16,873 nucleotides of DNA from positions 1 through 16,873 of the forward strand of contig MU119832.1 of assembly GCA_014904845.1 (NCBI GenBank), given 5' to 3'. The notes beneath the pieces were generated by a model, which saw only the letters and a list, made by a program, of their open reading frames with translations, was not told the origin of the DNA and did not search any database. Made by a program: the position numbers and the translations under genes. The stretch is from Acephala macrosclerotiorum (taxonomy: Eukaryota > Ascomycota > Leotiomycetes > Helotiales > Mollisiaceae). Shown here one piece after another: positions 1-9,527 of the stretch. Position 1 is the first letter of the stretch; every line of letters starts with the position of its first letter.

Positions 1-95
1 TAACCCTAACCCTAACCCTAACCCTAACCCTAACCCTAACCCTAACCCTAACCCTAACCCTAACCCTAACCCTAACCCTAACCCTAACCCTAACC
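1..95. repeat. Telomeric repeat tract, (TAACCC)n
   Basis: Fifteen perfect copies of TAACCC followed by a partial copy (TAACC) run from the first base to 95. This is the C-rich strand of the TTAGGG telomere repeat used by most filamentous fungi. Reading from base 1 inward, this is the left chromosome end, so everything to the right is subtelomeric. The boundary with unique sequence is sharp, with no degenerate repeats, which fits a chromosome end healed directly onto unique sequence. The array length is whatever the assembly retained. Confidence 0.98.
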
Positions 96-234
96 TGATT
101 CTGGGCCACCCACAGGCTTGTAATCATTCTCATTATCGTACAACATGTCAATGTTACTATTTGAGTTAATACAGTGAATCGGATTGAACGTGCGATAAGG
201 TGCGTAGTTAAATGGATGGAATTGAATTGAATTG

Positions 235-537
235 TTAGCCCTCGCGGAAGTATCCACGCGACTTTGGCTCACTAGAAGTATCTTCTAGTCTTTCACTAAA
301 TGTAGAGTCAGAATCCGTGATAATCGATTTCAAATTCCAAGCTTGAACCGTTGTCGCGGCCATCGGATCCTTATGCTTCAACCAGAGCTTGCAGAGGTTG
401 ATCAAATGGCGTTTTTCCTTTACAGTAGTTGATCTTCCCTTGGCATCTAAGCAGGCCTTGCTCAGGTTTTCGAATAGAAGGCTATCTAATAACTCTGTGG
501 TTGTCTCGTGGTCGAAGGTCGAACGGACGAAGGACAT
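235..537 (-). CDS. Hypothetical protein next to the telomere, possibly truncated
   Basis: A 100-codon ATG ORF reads away from the interior toward the telomere. I do not recognise the family. The predicted protein is soluble, with a helical-looking charged and leucine-rich first half (LLDSLLFENLSKAC, then a Lys-rich stretch around residues 40-57) and a Ser/Glu/Asp-rich tail. No signal peptide or membrane segment is seen. A possible 5' splice site (GTGAGC, minus strand from 272) lies inside the ORF near its end. A CTAAC branch-like motif lies just downstream, so the last codons could be intronic and the gene may continue toward, or have been cut by, the telomere. It could equally be a chance ORF. 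Confidence is low because there is no homology and only moderate length. Confidence 0.3.
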   Translation of the reverse strand: MSFVRSTFDHETTTELLDSLLFENLSKACLDAKGRSTTVKEKRHLINLCKLWLKHKDPMAATTVQAWNLKSIITDSDSTFSERLEDTSSEPKSRGYFREG

Positions 538-2583
538 TTTCGCTATAACGGTCTCTGTTCCGGCCCTTCGTTGGATTTCGTAATTGAGAGGCTAAGTCAT
601 AGTAAAGCTGAGTATCTTATATCTTGAGACCTCAGTGCGCTATTGTTTGCTGCTGTGAAAGAGAAAGAGCTCAAATGACTGTTTCTTGGAAATACTTCTT
701 GAGGTTGAGAGATCTTCGAAGCCTCAATACAACGCAAGTATTCATGCAAACAACGAAAATTATTTGCAGCCCTACTATAAGAGCGACTACATCCATTTGT
801 TAATTTAAGAAAGTTAAATAGCTAAAGGCTATACAAAGAAAAAGAAAAGCAAAAAGAGAGAAAACTACTTAAGTTCTTTTATTTCGTTCTATAGATTGCT
901 TTGAACCACGCAGCTCGAAGTGCTAGTTTGAAAAATCATTTAACGGAGAACCAACAATAATCAGCGTGGATTTCAAGCCAAGAGAGACAATCCGAAACGC
1001 ACTTCCTAAGCTATCATTTATCAAATGGGATAAAAATAATGCTTTACAATAGATGATATTTGGCTCATGCGTGGAGGGGGCGCTACCATAGCTTGCATAA
1101 TCACAGCTCTTACTCGAATTTATAATCGTCCTGTAGAATGGCATAAATTTTCAATCTCCCAGCCATACTTGAACTTTCTCTGCTTGTAGCCTAACCTCAA
1201 TCATCCTCGAGTTGCTAAGGTCACGAGTGGTGACCAATGCATCAACTCAATTTGGTCTCTTCTATCAACGCCCTCTTCGCACAGACGCAGCCAAGAAACC
1301 GTATAATGAGATCAAACAATACCAGCAGCAAAATGTGGAGGATGGGACGTTGAGTATGTGGTGCATTCAAAGTTTTCATGGTCCAAGCATTCCCAAACCA
1401 TGATGCACATCTTGGCACCAGGATCCAGGTAGGGCCAGGAACTTCATATGCTAAGGTTTCCTGATAGGTCCTAGGTGACGCTCGATCCTCCAGGGTAGGT
1501 CTTCAGAACTTGTCATCCATGCATAATCCGTGACACTCCCCAGCAGGTAGAGAGTAAATAACCTTTTGGAAATCCCGAACATGATGAAAGAACATGAACG
1601 AAGGTTTGGACTCGGAGCGATACTAGAGTGAAAGTTTGTGGAAAACATATGTCTTTTTCTTTTTCGCACATCGAGCGACTGCGATATTTGATCGGTTTGA
1701 TGAAGTGTTCATCTACAAATGATCCCCAAATTTGATCTGGCTCATCGAGGCTTGTCGTGCCGGGCCAAGATTATTCTCTCGATCTTTTCAAACTGGATAA
1801 AACATGAAGCGTGACCATGTACCATTCGGAAGTTGAAGCAGCTCACGAAGTGTCTGGAGAAGCTCGGAAATTGGGCATCCAAGCCTTTCGTGGCGAGCTG
1901 AACGAAACTTCAGCCCTGTTTGCCTTTGCAAGGTCCTGATTGGCGTCAGAATACTCCGCTGGTGGGCATCGACATGGAGACCACCTTGATGATGCATCAA
2001 CTTAAACGCCACGAAATCGCCTCGAGGTCGATCATCATCATGATCAACATCGAGCAAATCATGGCGCAAATCATATTACAATCACTTGATATGTTTTCAA
2101 AACTCCATATCCTCATGAACAGTTGGCACGAATACATTTCTTGTCGTCTTGAGAAGCCGTTCACCCCTCCTCTCCCATAAAGCATGATCTTGGCTGCCTC
2201 CTGGCTCAGACAAGACGCTAAGTCTGTGAGCATCATTGCTTAATCGAAGAAACGCCTTCTGGAAAAAATCTTTTTGGACCAATAAGAACTCTTCGTCGTC
2301 CCTCGCACAGACGTCTGCTCGTGCATCAACCAGGAACTGTTGAAACAATTCGGTAGAGACCCCGAAAACGGAAATCCTTGGCCAAAAAATCGTCTGACAA
2401 ACGGAACACAGATAAAACCAAAAAAATCCAATCTATGAAAACAATCTGATCACTTGGCATATCCCATGAATTGGAACAGACCTGCAACAGAGCGTACAGA
2501 CTGATATATGGGCTTCTGGGCGCTCTCTTCTTACCAACGAACAAGCTAGTCTTCGATTTACATTCTCTGTCAATATTTTCATC
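538..2583. other. Subtelomeric region without a recognisable gene
   Basis: About 2 kb with only short overlapping ORFs on both strands and no recognisable domain in any frame. An A/G-rich stretch lies at about 834-866. On the minus strand between about 1790 and 2600 several open segments of 60-90 codons follow one another in different frames. That pattern would fit a heavily decayed gene, but I could not match any segment to a family. The last part (about 2400-2583) must contain the promoter of the secreted-protein gene that starts at 2584. Confidence 0.5.
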
Positions 2584-3268
2584 ATGAAGTTTCAACACGT
2601 TCTCTTCTTGTTTTCTGTCTCGGGCGTTCTGGCATACCCCATCGCCCAGTCTGGTAGCGTTGCGACTGTCGGTTCAAATTCGACGGCTGCAAACGACTTT
2701 TCCACAGCGGCAGGCAACACAACGGCGGCGGTGGACACAATGAACGACCCGAATACGGTGGTGGATGATATCAAAACCGATGCAGCAAAGGCGACTGGGA
2801 ATACAAAAGTCAACGCAGCCAGCGTAAAGCAAGCAGCCTCGAACTTCGCGACTGATGCCAATACTGTCTCAGCTAGCATAAACAAGATGGGCCAGACAAC
2901 CGACAAGGACACCATTAAGTCACTGGCGACGACAGCATTCAAGGCGGAGTCGGATGAAGATGCTCAAAGATCAGTTCTTGCAGCAGCGGCAGGCTCAGCA
3001 GGACAAGCCTCCAACGCCAAGATCATCAAGAATACGCCAATTGTTCTAAATGGACTATCTGCCATCATCAGGAATCCCGCGAGCACGAAGAGCAATCTGC
3101 AGACTATTCAGAATGCGAGGTAAGAAACGAGCCCCGACATGAAAGAGTCATGCTGACAATTGCAGAAACCCTCAAATTCTTCCTAGCATCACACAGCTTT
3201 CGAATGCTGCCTTGGACGCGATGGGTCTTCCACAGACGCAGCAGGAGTTCCCAGCAACGACAGCTTAG
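2584..3268 (+). CDS. Small secreted Ala/Thr/Asn-rich protein (two exons)
   Basis: The model has exon 1 at 2584-3119, a 46-nt intron at 3120-3165 (GTAAGA donor, CTGAC branch-like motif, GCAG acceptor) and exon 2 at 3166-3268, giving 212 residues. Residues 1-17 form a clear signal peptide (MKFQHVLFLFSVSGVLA) followed by a mature start at YPIAQ. The mature protein is rich in Ala, Thr, Ser and Asn with a repeated helical feel. It has no cysteine in the mature part and two Asn-X-Ser/Thr sites near the N terminus (NST, NTT). The intron is supported because joining the exons continues the same composition (ARNPQILPSITQLSNAALDAMG) to a proper stop. I believe it belongs to a family of uncharacterised ascomycete secreted proteins, somewhat like hydrophobic-surface-binding or cell-wall proteins, but function is unknown. 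Being extracellular and subtelomeric, it could be an effector-like or wall protein; that is inference. Confidence 0.85.
3120..3165 (+). other. Intron of the secreted-protein gene
   Basis: GT-AG intron of 46 nt: donor GTAAGA, CTGAC branch-like motif about 10 nt before the TTGCAG acceptor. Without splicing the ORF stops right after the donor; with splicing it gains 33 residues of the same composition. Confidence 0.8.
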
Positions 3269-3850
3269 GAGGATGACATCACCTCAGTCGAGACCTTGGG
3301 GGTATTTGAGTGTACGATATACCTAGCATTGGATTAATGTAATCATGACCCGGCGTTCTAAATCCCCACATCAAATCAACTTTCTTGCGCCGAAGGAAGA
3401 ACTTAAACTTGAGGAAAGAGGATTCAGCTGTCGTATCACGTGCCTTAGGAAAGGGACATCCTATCTCCCAAAACCCTGAAAATATACTGTTGTGTCCCCA
3501 GGAATCTTCTGCGATGATGTTGGTCTCCAACATACGCGCACGCATCACAACAGGCGAAATCGTAAACCCTTCTCGACTAAGGCAGTACGGGAAGCTGCAA
3601 TCTTCGCCCCTCAATTGAAGAGATGAGCAAGGCGACGCTTGAGGCCTTCTTCCTTTTGGTCGAGAACACTTCTTTCTACCGTTGAGACATCCCATTAGAG
3701 TAATTCCAGGTTAGAGAAATCGCTAGTGTCAGAATTCCGTCGTCTCCTCCAACCTTTCCAAGCGCAAAGACATTCATGATCACAAGACTCAATGCTGCTG
3801 CGGGCGACTGAGCATTCAAACTTCGAGAAGGTTTCGCCTCAGGCAGAGTG

Positions 3851-4324
3851 TTAATTTTCTGACTGATTGGGCCAATGACTCTGGTTCTCAGCTTTGCCCT
3901 CACAATAATATCCACAGCCTTCTCGCCACTTCTCGTGTCCCAGAACGAGATGCGCAAGATTCGTCCGGAGAGATTGCAAAAAGTAAAAGATGGACATCTC
4001 ATCCGATATCGTCGTTTCAAACACGAAGATCACCACGCAAACAGAAAATGCTGAAACGAACGATGCAAAAATAGGCTGGGAGCGAATAACCACACAAGAG
4101 CGAACAGCAAAGCAGGTCAAACATCGGATTTTCTGCTTCGATCGCGGTCGGTTATGGTGACTTAGGAATCGAACGCTCTGGCAGTACCCCTGACTAAAGA
4201 TGGGAGGTTTTCCGACTCCACGGAGAGCTTTTGCTGCTGCCTCTGGAGCTTCGAACACACCTAACTCCCTCGCCCCTTTCCTCAGCAACTTGTTAAGATT
4301 TATGACCTTTTTCCTCGTCGTCAT
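3851..4324 (-). CDS. Doubtful hypothetical ORF divergent from the desaturase
   Basis: An ATG ORF of 157 codons on the minus strand. Only the first 45 or so residues look protein-like: a basic start (MTTRKKVINLNKLLRKGAREL) followed by an Ala/Glu helix and a GVGKPPIF segment. After that the sequence becomes Cys/Phe/Val-rich without pattern, so either a short first exon is followed by an undetected intron or the ORF is chance. Two further minus-strand frames stay open downstream (3676-4020 and 3279-3695), which could be later exons, but I could not build a convincing GT-AG model. No family is recognised. If real, it would share a roughly 590-bp divergent promoter with the desaturase. Confidence 0.22.
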   Translation of the reverse strand: MTTRKKVINLNKLLRKGARELGVFEAPEAAAKALRGVGKPPIFSQGYCQSVRFLSHHNRPRSKQKIRCLTCFAVRSCVVIRSQPIFASFVSAFSVCVVIFVFETTISDEMSIFYFLQSLRTNLAHLVLGHEKWREGCGYYCEGKAENQSHWPNQSEN

Positions 4325-4916
4325 GGTCTCATCCCTTCGTGATATCGAAAGAGAAAAAACAATTGCCTCTCCTCACCGTCTTTCCCCTTCGTAAGCTAGC
4401 CCGCATCTAGTCAGGGGTTGTGACATTAATCGTTGAGATACGTTATTCTTTACCGACCCAATTACAGCCCAATCCGAGCCAAGACGTGTCCACTTCTGCT
4501 CTAGCGTTGGACCCTTCATGCATACGCTGTCGCACAATCAATTTTCCATGTGCCAGAGACAGCTTTGGCATGTGAAGCCTGCACGCTGATACACTACAAT
4601 ACAATGCAGACTTCACCATGCAATTGGCAGCAATTGATCACGATTCTTTTCTTTCGCGCACAAGAGCGCAATGGATTGCTTGGAGACGATGCATCCCAAT
4701 CAATATCACAGCCCAACTGACATCGTTTCAAACCCTGTCCCAAACGTACTCGCGTACTGACTACAATCTTAACTCGTCTCTAGACTCATCCGAGTGCTGG
4801 GCAACATGGTCCGTGGGTGAAATCGTTGAGATTTTTATGGACCGCGTGGGCGAGGTCCCTGAAATAAAGTCTCCCTGCCGCCTCTTCTCCCTCCTTCGTA
4901 AACAATTCAAACCACG
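4325..4916 (+). promoter_or_regulatory. Probable promoter and leader of the desaturase
   Basis: Region of about 590 bp before the desaturase start. The last 50 bases are strongly pyrimidine-rich (about 4870-4897, CTCC/CTTC runs) followed by a CAA-rich leader (AAACAATTCAAACCACG) immediately before the ATG. A CT-rich tract followed by CAA-type start sites is typical of well-expressed filamentous-fungal genes. I see no convincing TATA box or specific operator. Confidence 0.45.
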
Positions 4917-6381
4917 ATGCCTTCTGCCACAACCACCACCAAAGCCATGGCAGGAAAGCCACAGCATCTTGATCTCCATGGCAATGCCTTCGAGCTGCCC
5001 AATTTCACCATGAAGGAGATTCACGATGCCATTCCCGCACACTGCTTCAAGCCTTCCATCCTTCGATCCATGGCATACGTGGTCCGCGACTACTTCTACC
5101 TCTCGACCTTAATCTACCTCGCCGTCACCTACATCCCTCTCCTCCCGAATGTCTACCTTCGATTCGCAGCCTGGGTTGCATACACCACTGTGCAAGGCTT
5201 CGTCTTCACTGGTATTTGGATCCTGGCGCACGAGTGCGGCCACGGCGCATTCTCCAAGTCCAAGAAGCTCAACTACACCATGGGCTTGATCATGCATTCC
5301 TTCCTCCTCGTTCCCTTCCATTCCTGGCGTCTTTCGCACAGCCAGCACCACAAGGCGACTGGAAATCTCGACAAGGACACCGCGTTTGTTCCCCATACCA
5401 GAGAATCATGGGTCAAGACGAATTTCGGTCAAAAGGCAAAGGCCAACATGATCGAGTTCGCAGAATTGGCAGAGGATTCTCCAATCTCTGCTCTCTGGCA
5501 TGATGTCGTCCACCAATTGTTTGGGTGGCCTGGATATTTGCTGTTCAACTTAACTGGACAGAAATACGGAGGTGCCAAGGGTTTGAAGATATCACACTTC
5601 TATTTCGGCGAGGATAGTGTCTTCTACAAGAAGCACGAGTTGCCGTTGATCCTCCTCTCTGACATTGGCGTCGCGGTCATGATCGCAGGTCTTGTCGTTG
5701 CTGGTCAGGTCTTCGGAAGCTGGAACGTTATCGTCCTTTGGGGAGTTCCCTGGCTCTGGGTTAACAACTGGATCGGTGAGCCACTTTCCTCTTTCAATTG
5801 GGAAGAAAAATACTAACTTCTGTCCTTCAACAGTGGCCATCACCTTCCTCCAACACACCGATGCCTCCATGCCCCATTACGACAATAACACCTGGACCTT
5901 CGCTCGCGGAGCGACAGCCACAATCGACCGCGACCTGGGGTTCATCGACACACATCTCTTCCACGACATCATCGGCACACACGTCTGCCACCACCTCGTC
6001 TCTACAATCCCCTTCTACCACGCCGGCGAAGCCTCAATCCACATCAAGAAAGTCATGGGCAAACACTACAAAGCCGATACCAAGACCGGGTTCTGGACTG
6101 CGTTCTTCAGGAACCAGCGTTCTTGCAAGTTCGTCGAGGAGACCGAAGGAGCGGAGGGAAGTGGCGTATACATGTTCCGAAACCTATACAACCGAGAAGG
6201 CGAGACCAAGCCCCAGAACCTCTCTGGCCGTCCTGTCGTCGAGAAGGAGCACAAGGTCGAGACCACTAAGGAGGTCAAGAGCGCAATGGCTACGGCTATG
6301 TCATCATCCCGAAACCTGGATGCTCGGAGACGTCTCTCGCAGAGCGCTCAACGAACTCTTCCTCTGCTCGCCGATGGATAA
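4917..6381 (+). CDS. Methyl-end (delta-12 type) fatty acid desaturase, intact
   Basis: Exons 4917-5775 and 5834-6381 give 468 residues. This is a membrane-bound di-iron desaturase that inserts a double bond toward the methyl end of an oleoyl chain, most likely making linoleate in the ER. All three histidine boxes are present: HECGH (105-109), HSQHH (141-145) and HVCHH (336-340). Family context motifs are also clear (WILAHECGHGAF, HHKATGN, THLFHDIIGTHVCHH, IPFYHAGEAS). Hydrophobic segments lie near 61-80, 84-104, 121-135, 243-266 and 270-284. Length fits fungal delta-12 enzymes. The C terminus (about 400-468) is a polar, Lys/Glu/Ser-rich tail. Oddities: GA instead of the usual QA after the first box. 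Fungal delta-12 and delta-15 (omega-3) enzymes are hard to separate by eye, so regiospecificity is not certain; a bifunctional or modified activity is possible. The start at 4917 has a good context; a second Met is at residue 11. Confidence 0.93.
5776..5833 (+). other. Intron of the desaturase gene
   Basis: GT-AG intron of 58 nt with donor GTGAGC, a perfect TACTAAC branch site at 5811-5817 and acceptor CAACAG. Splicing joins NNWI to VAITFLQHTDA, the conserved run expected in this family. Confidence 0.93.
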
Positions 6382-7754
6382 TTTTGCATCTGATAGAATA
6401 GTCTTTGAATGGGCGGCATTTACTTTCTAGCATGGCTTGGTCGGTATTTTGCAGGCTTGTATAGACTAGAACTGGTAGACATGTTTGGCGTTGAGGGATC
6501 GGTTTTATTGTGCGTTCGTTCGTTTTATTTGCAGGCAAGACGTTACCGCTCGGGCATTTTAGATGCGCTGATAGATACATCATAAAGAAAAGACTTAGAT
6601 TTTTGTGGGCAGTTGAGGTTGATATATGCTTTGGTGCCTGTGTCATACGTTGTGATGTGATCCACTATGCATGTCGTCCCGAGTGGGGTTCCCGGAATCC
6701 TCGGCATCGTATGACTACTTGTTTTGGTTTCTCCCCGCACTTTACTTTCCCGTTTGTTGCATGGTTGCATGCGGTGGCTAGCTTGGTAGTGCTAAAGTGT
6801 TTCTTAATTCTAGCTCGTCGTTGAGATGTTTCACTTGTGATGCCGAAGCGCTTGTGTTCTAGTACAGTGCGGAGCTGCACTCCTTCCTTGCCTTGCACTT
6901 CAAGAGCATCTTGATAATACTTCTACTGCAAATTCTAAATTCGAAGCTGAGAGAACGAGACGCAGACGGCTCCACTTATATCGTGACCCCTAAATGGGTG
7001 CATATAAGCACTCCTTTACACCTAGAATAGAGACCTCTTAAGTAGAGAATGCAACCACTACAATTCCACCCACGGCTCTGCGAACCATATCTCTTCTGAC
7101 GCATTCTCATCTCTGAGGCTGAGGCGATTTATCTGATAATTCCAAGCATGTCTCAGTCAGGGCCGGCGACGCATCTGAAGTCGCCTAACGTCCCCTGTTA
7201 TTGCAAGGGATGCATTCGCATCATGCCTGCGACCTCTTATCCACTCTTTGCTTATCCCATCCCGTTGATTATGTTTTCCGTACCTCTTCTCCTGCACAAG
7301 GTCTGACCAGCTATCCCCATCTTCGTCTCCGCCTCCGTCTCTATATACGGAATCTGCAACCCCTCCCCGCAATCCCCTATCCCCTATCCCCCTCCCTACA
7401 ACGCCGACGTTTCCCGTAAACCGTAGCCACGCTTGTGCATGCTGATAAGCGCGGCTGAAACCTAGATCAAAGAACTTATGATGTTGATGCAGTTTGTCGC
7501 GGATGTATATGTCGGATTTTGTCTCCTGTGCCTCCTCGGTTCTGGTTCTTCAGTCACCAACCAGCAGTGAGCCACCCCTTCCCTATTTGTGTTCATATTC
7601 CATAGCTTCGAGCTTAGAAGTCTTAGATACCCACAGTCGAGCAACTCCCGCGTGTAACGCGTCAAGAAGACTATCAGCATCACTTGGCAGCTAAAAGCAA
7701 CACCACGAGTCTATTCTCCTTTGCCCCTGAATATCCAAGTTCCACCCCTTCATC
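6382..7754. other. Intergenic region, no gene recognised
   Basis: About 1.4 kb containing the 3' flank of the desaturase and the 5' flank of the broken SDR gene at 7755. No frame shows a recognisable domain. A C-rich stretch at about 7350-7400 has a short tandem motif (CCCCTAT repeated) of the pyrimidine-rich kind often seen in fungal promoters. Confidence 0.5.
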
Positions 7755-8386
7755 ATGCCTGTTACAGCTCTCGTTACTGGTGGTAGTGGCTTCGTTGCCG
7801 CCTAGGTAGTAAGACGGCTGCTTGAGGACAAGTAAAATGTGCACACTACAGTCCGTAGCCTTGCAAGTAAATCCAAGTGTCGGCATCTGCTTGAGATGCA
7901 AAAGAAGTACCCGGGCCAGCTGAAGTTGTTCGATGCTGATCTTCTTGTGTCAGGATCCTTCGACGAAGCTACGAAAGGCCGTACTATTGTTCACCATGTT
8001 GCCTCGCCCTTTCTGCTGCCAGAGAAGATCAAGGATGGCCAACCGCAGTTAGTGACACCAGCACTGGAAGGAACCGAAATGTCCTCGAAAGCGTCACACG
8101 AGTCGTCATGACATCAACAATTGGTGCGACATTTAGGGACTATATTGATGTGTATGAAATGAAGGATCGGATTTTGTCAGAGGGTTACTTCAACACCACA
8201 AGTTCAGTCACCAATAACCCTTATCACTACTCAAAAGTCATCACGAAGCAAGACGCTTGGAAGATCAGCAAGGCCCAAAGCCGATGGAGTCTGGTTTGCA
8301 TAAACTCGGGGATGGTTCTGGGACCATCGTCTGCAGGAAACTCCGACTCGGGCAGTCTATTTCTGCTTGACGAAATGTTGAAAGGG
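7755..8386 (+). pseudogene. Broken extended SDR, dihydroflavonol/aldehyde-reductase-like
   Basis: The reading starts MPVTALVTGGSGFVAA, a textbook Rossmann TGGxGFxA cofactor motif. It hits an in-frame TAG at 7803-7805 and a TAA at 7833-7835 before continuing in the same frame as NVHTTVRSL, then KKYPGQLKLFDADL, HHVASPF and ALEGT. Around 8076 a single-base deletion shifts frame, after which NVLESVTRVVMTSTIGA, DYIDVYEMKD, NPYHYSKV (the catalytic Y-x-x-x-K) and GSLFLLDEMLKG follow. Homology then ends abruptly at about 8386, roughly two thirds into a typical 340-residue family member. These proteins are cytosolic NADPH-dependent reductases of the cinnamyl-alcohol dehydrogenase / dihydroflavonol reductase group that act on aldehydes or ketones. 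Two stops, a frameshift and a missing C-terminal third make a functional product very unlikely. Confidence 0.88.
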
Positions 8387-8729
8387 GTGGAGGTGGCCAT
8401 CTACTGTACATTCTGTTTCTTGGTAGCCATCTATATCTATATCGTACTTGTCTCTACACCAATCAATGTCCTCGAGCCCATGCTGCTACTTCAATGATCA
8501 CAAATGAACCTTGGCAAGTAAATATCTGTATAGCTGTGGCCACTTGCAGAAAATATTTATGCGTCGTTTGTTCTCGTTTTCATTTCGATGAGTTCGAGTG
8601 ACGGATATTGCGAATATGAGATGATTGCAGCTTGAACATACTCCCTAGAAACCCATTTCGAAGGACGAATCAACGCATTCAACTTATTACAGCATGAGCG
8701 GCAAGTGCTCAAAGGACCCTTATTATTTT
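8387..8729. other. Spacer between two broken genes
   Basis: The frame of the broken SDR stays open to 8497, but its residues are no longer family-like (a hydrophobic stretch followed by random sequence). Nothing else is recognisable up to the end of the FMN-enzyme remnant on the other strand. Confidence 0.45.
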
Positions 8730-9522
8730 CTAATTAGAAGTAATAGCATGCCCCGCATACTGGACCTTTTTGAGAACTATTCCATTGCAACCTTTGATGT
8801 CCTTGATTCCTGCTAGCTCCATCGATTAGTCCAGATCTGCAAGCAGTCCTTGCAAGACCTGTTTTGCACCCTTCTTCCCAGGAATGGCGAGTCCATAAAT
8901 CACCGGTCTTCCAATAAGTACTGCCTTCACTCCCAGAGAAAGCGCCTTGATGATGTCCGCTCCCGTACTTGCTCGTAAACTTCTCCCCGAATTTCGGATC
9001 TGAAATCCAATCTGATTGCCAACCCCAGTGATAAATGGAATATAGCCTCCATCCAGATCTGCAGGTCTCCGAGCTAGTGTCCAGGTGTCTAGCGTGATGA
9101 CCAGGACTTTGTAGCCTTGACTCTTGGCTCTGCTGAGGAGAGGCTTGGTGACGGTGTGATCTTTCGGCCAGTACAGCTGGTACCACTTTGGTCTGGTCAA
9201 TGCTGCGGCCACTTCTTCAATCGTGGAGCTGCTCGCCGTACTCAAGATGTAGGGAACCCCAGTCTCTGCACACACTTGGGCAAGGCCGGTCTCCTTATCG
9301 TTGTGGAAGATTGACTGGACCCCAACAGGAGCCATCAGAACAGGTGAGTCTATAGATGTCTCATCAGCCGTGTTCCTCAAGACATCCTTGCAATCAATAG
9401 TGACGCATTACCATATGTTCCCCGAACAAGTTGACATGCAAATTCGTCTTCCCAGTTGGCTGGAGCATCCTCGGAACTATCTTCCACTGCATAAATGCTA
9501 GCCAGTTGGCCACCATTGTTGC
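8730..9522 (-). pseudogene. Broken FMN-dependent alpha-hydroxy-acid dehydrogenase
   Basis: Family members are FMN-dependent (S)-2-hydroxy-acid oxidases/dehydrogenases (lactate oxidase, lactate 2-monooxygenase, cytochrome b2 type). Minus-strand reading begins near 9522 with [16 protein letters not shown] and NLHVNLFG, shifts frame by one base near 9420, then crosses a likely 62-nt ancestral intron (9411-9350, GTAATG to TATAG) to YDSPVLMAPVGVQSIFH. It continues through GVPYILSTASSSTIEEVA, PKWYQLYWP, VLVITLDTWTLARRPADLD and ITGVGNQIGF. Near 9000 it shifts frame again (SDPKFGEKF) and jumps straight to TGADIIKALSLGVKAVLIGRPVIYGLA. The segment of roughly 100 residues with the catalytic His (SNHGGRQ) is gone. 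The last exon has a TAA at GLLADLD-stop, followed in frame by family-like sequence to a TAG at 8730-8732. The N-terminal part is missing. Clearly non-functional. Confidence 0.9.
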
Positions 9523-9527
9523 GCGCT

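Noticed and set aside
1788..2598. Consecutive minus-strand open segments as a decayed transposase or helicase
   Set aside because: I tried to read catalytic or helicase motifs in all minus frames and found none, so no family can be named.
3279..4020. Minus-strand ORFs 3279-3695 and 3676-4020 as exons of one gene with 3851-4324
   Set aside because: No family-like residues and no credible GT-AG junctions joining the frames.
4618..5013. 131-codon ORF upstream of and overlapping the desaturase start
   Set aside because: It is out of frame with the desaturase, has no domain, and most of it lies in the promoter/leader and first exon. At most a uORF.
5592..5870. Minus-strand ORF opposite the desaturase
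   Set aside because: Antisense shadow of a strongly supported coding region with no domain of its own.
9350..9411. Treating the LRNTADET reading inside the presumed FMN-enzyme intron as coding sequence
   Set aside because: It resembles the family locally, but the same family position is already covered by the upstream RMLQPTGKTNLHVNLFG reading, and the GT-AG splice yields the conserved YDSPVLMAP. Some ambiguity remains.
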